Source: Thiohalobacter sp. (GTDB lineage Bacteria > Pseudomonadota > Gammaproteobacteria > Thiohalobacterales > Thiohalobacteraceae). From it: a stretch of DNA of 8,230 nucleotides. Below are positions 6,531 through 8,230 of this stretch, piece after piece. The stretch is taken from positions 1-8,230 of the forward strand of contig JALVEM010000396.1 in assembly GCA_027030825.1 (NCBI GenBank). The letters are read 5' to 3'. The position numbers were made by a program, and so were the translations under genes. Within the stretch, counting starts at the first letter, position 1; every line of letters starts with the position of its first letter. Below the pieces are notes generated by a model. That model searched no databases. It had not been told where the DNA came from and worked only from the letters and a program-made list of their open reading frames with translations.

Positions 6531-6584
6531 AGCGCCGATTTGATTTCAGATTGCGGGCGCTATAGAAATCCGGCTAAAGCGAAA
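6531..6584 (+). ncRNA. SAM-II-class riboswitch aptamer upstream of metK
   Basis: The metK leader begins with a structure matching the SAM-II pseudoknot. Stem P1 is AGCGCC (6531-6536) with GGCGCT (6556-6561), a perfect 6 bp. The 19-nt loop opens with GATTT and ends in ATTGCG, as in the crystallised metX SAM-II RNA. Downstream come ATAGAAAT and GGCTAAA, matching the conserved AUAAAU and GCUAAA blocks that bind the ligand. Pseudoknot P2 can form from TTTC (6544-6547) with GAAA (6581-6584), plus GC (6553-6554) with GC (6573-6574), with the spacing of the known structure. Known SAM-II RNAs bind S-adenosylmethionine and repress SAM or methionine genes. Here the RNA precedes the SAM synthetase gene. 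SAM-V, which shares the same core, is the main alternative. The match was made by eye from memory of the consensus. Confidence 0.82.
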
Positions 6585-6602
6585 CAGGCAAGGAATCCCA
6601 GG

Positions 6603-6635
6603 AAACCCGCTTGTGCTTTGGCCAGCGGGTTTTTT
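6603..6635 (+). terminator. Intrinsic terminator in the metK leader
   Basis: AAACCCGCT (6603-6611) pairs perfectly with AGCGGGTTT (6624-6632) across a 12-nt loop, and the 3' side runs into six T residues (6630-6635). This is a classical rho-independent terminator, 35 nt before the metK ATG and 18 nt after the aptamer. Its position between aptamer and gene suggests it is the expression platform of the riboswitch. CCCGC (6606-6610) in its 5' arm can alternatively pair with GCGGG (6553-6557) inside the aptamer. Confidence 0.85.
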
Positions 6636-6670
6636 CGTTCCGGCCTGCCGACGACAAGGAGCATCACGCC

Positions 6671-7831
<1,161 letters not shown>

Positions 7832-7841
7832 CCCGAGAAAT

Positions 7842-7854
7842 ATAGCCACGGAAA
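7842..7854 (+). repeat. Left copy of a 13-nt direct repeat (ATAGCCACGGAAA)
   Basis: This 13-mer, 10 nt past the metK stop, matches 8191-8203 (ATGGCCACGGAAA) at 12 of 13 positions in the same orientation. The two copies bracket the whole repeat-rich stretch. They may be dispersed repeat sequence or remnants of an insertion boundary. Confidence 0.5.
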
Positions 7855-7858
7855 GAGG

Positions 7859-7886
7859 GTGAGGAGTGAGAAGTGAGGGGTGAGGC
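7859..7886 (+). repeat. Four tandem 7-nt repeats (GTGAGNN)
   Basis: Four consecutive heptamers GTGAGGA, GTGAGAA, GTGAGGG and GTGAGGC share GTGAG and differ at the last two bases. The run lies 28 nt after the metK stop codon. It is a purine-rich simple repeat with no coding signal. Confidence 0.8.
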
Positions 7887-7908
7887 GTTCATCCTTGCAT
7901 CGGGTGTC

Positions 7909-7930
7909 TTCGTTCGCCATTTCGAACGGA
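7909..7930 (+). other. Small hairpin downstream of metK
   Basis: CGTTCG (7911-7916) and CGAACG (7923-7928) form a 6-bp stem with a 6-nt loop, extendable by two pairs, one a G-T wobble. The following plus-strand sequence has only a TTT, so it is at best a weak terminator candidate for metK. Confidence 0.3.
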
Positions 7931-7943
7931 CCGTTTCATCATC

Positions 7944-7959
7944 CGTCAGTCCGGGCGAG
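7944..7959 (+). repeat. Partial copy of the left end of the palindromic element
   Basis: These 16 nt match 7975-7990 at 14 of 16 positions in the same orientation, 31 nt upstream. They look like a stray extra copy of the element's left edge. Confidence 0.55.
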
Positions 7960-7975
7960 CGGCTTCTCTCCTTTC

Positions 7976-8028
7976 GTCATTCCGGGTGAGTGACCCCGGC
8001 CTTGAGCCGGGGGAGCGAGACCCGGAAT
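7976..8028 (+). repeat. Long interrupted hairpin, left half of a mirrored palindromic element
   Basis: The outer arms ATTCCGGGT (7979-7987) and ACCCGGAAT (8020-8028) pair perfectly over 9 bp. The inner arms CCCCGGC (7994-8000) and GCCGGGG (8006-8012) pair over 7 bp with a 5-nt loop. A 6-nt/7-nt internal loop lies between the two stems. The edge GTCATTCCGGG is characteristic of extragenic repeats found in many copies in proteobacterial genomes. No T-run follows. Confidence 0.75.
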
Positions 8029-8075
8029 CCAGAAACCACGCTGATCCCTGCCACCGCGGCTGATGCTTTTCCTGG

Positions 8076-8109
8076 ATCCCGGATAGCCCGCTGCGCGGGC
8101 TTCCGGGAT
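8076..8109 (+). repeat. Second hairpin, right half of the mirrored palindromic element
   Basis: ATCCCGGA (8076-8083) pairs with TCCGGGAT (8102-8109), and inside it GCCCGC (8086-8091) pairs with GCGGGC (8095-8100) around a 3-nt loop. The right edge, ending GGGATGAC at 8112, is roughly the inverse of the GTCATTCC edge at 7976. The two hairpins therefore form a unit of about 137 bp with terminal inverted repeats. Confidence 0.75.
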
Positions 8110-8180
8110 GACTGAGGGGGACGCTGCGCGGGCTTCCGGGATGACCGAGGGTGGGCGATGCGCGGGCTTCCGGGATGACC
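8090..8180 (+). repeat. Three tandem copies of a 33-34-nt unit (right end of the element)
   Basis: The core TGCGCGGGCTTCCGGGATGA recurs with starts at 8092, 8125 and 8159, a period of 33 then 34 nt. The first copy is the 3' arm of the hairpin at 8076-8109; the other two lack a complete partner arm beside them. The spacers differ between copies while the core is identical. Confidence 0.85.
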
Positions 8181-8190
8181 GTGATGGGAA

Positions 8191-8222
8191 ATGGCCACGG
8201 AAACACACGGAAAACACGGAAA
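8191..8222 (+). repeat. CACGGAAA short repeats and right copy of the 13-nt direct repeat
   Basis: CACGGAAA occurs three times, at 8196-8203, 8206-8213 and 8215-8222. The first is part of ATGGCCACGGAAA, which matches the copy just after metK. No coding signal is seen from here to the window end. Confidence 0.7.
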
Positions 8223-8230
8223 TTGAGTGA

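Noticed and set aside
6590..6594. AAGGA as a Shine-Dalgarno for a leader peptide between aptamer and terminator
   Set aside because: No ATG or GTG lies at a workable distance with a sensible short frame.
6611..6670. Upstream in-frame TTG start for metK adding 20 residues
   Set aside because: The codon is inside the terminator hairpin with no suitably spaced ribosome binding site, and the added residues do not belong to the MetK family N-terminus.
8090..8180. Possible short CRISPR array
   Set aside because: The core is about 20 nt, the intervals are only 10-14 nt and similar to one another, and the first copy is an arm of a larger hairpin. There are no spacer-like sequences and no cas genes.
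7939..8217. Overlapping minus-strand frames of 73-92 codons in the tail, with repeated VIPEARAA-like segments
   Set aside because: All three minus frames are open only because the 33-34-nt repeats lack stops; the peptides are translations of extragenic repeat DNA.

Overview
The window reads as chromosome of a GC-rich proteobacterium. The protein sequences (PykA-like pyruvate kinase, E. coli-like GapA, Pgk, TktA and MetK) and the tkt-gap-pgk-pyk gene order point to a gammaproteobacterium, possibly Chromatiales/Ectothiorhodospiraceae-like. That placement is inference from sequence resemblance only.

Positions 1-5216 (minus strand) hold a four-gene central carbon block read tkt -> gap -> pgk -> pyk; pyk runs off the left edge. 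The genes are spaced 57, 116 and 56 bp apart, each with a ribosome binding site, so they look like one operon. They would interconvert sugar phosphates (transketolase) and run the lower glycolytic/gluconeogenic steps; tkt, gap and pgk also serve the Calvin cycle in autotrophs. Strong GC-rich hairpins sit in the gap-pgk and pgk-pyk junctions but none is evident between tkt and gap. A 261-bp leader with dyads precedes tkt.

Positions 5478-6050 (minus) encode a thioredoxin-fold protein with a CNHC active site. Divergent to it, 6164-6496 (plus) encodes a 110-aa unrecognised protein with a CCSCGD motif and a possible leaderless start.

Positions 6493-7831 hold the most interesting unit: a near-consensus sigma70 promoter overlapping the stop of the 110-aa ORF, a SAM-II-class riboswitch aptamer starting at the predicted transcription start, an intrinsic terminator, and then metK (S-adenosylmethionine synthetase). 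This predicts feedback control of SAM synthesis by transcription termination, whereas SAM-II switches are mostly described as controlling translation.

Positions 7832-8230 hold no convincing gene. They contain a 7-nt tandem repeat, two long hairpins arranged as a mirrored pair with repeated end sequences, and flanking copies of a CCACGGAAA motif: extragenic repetitive DNA.
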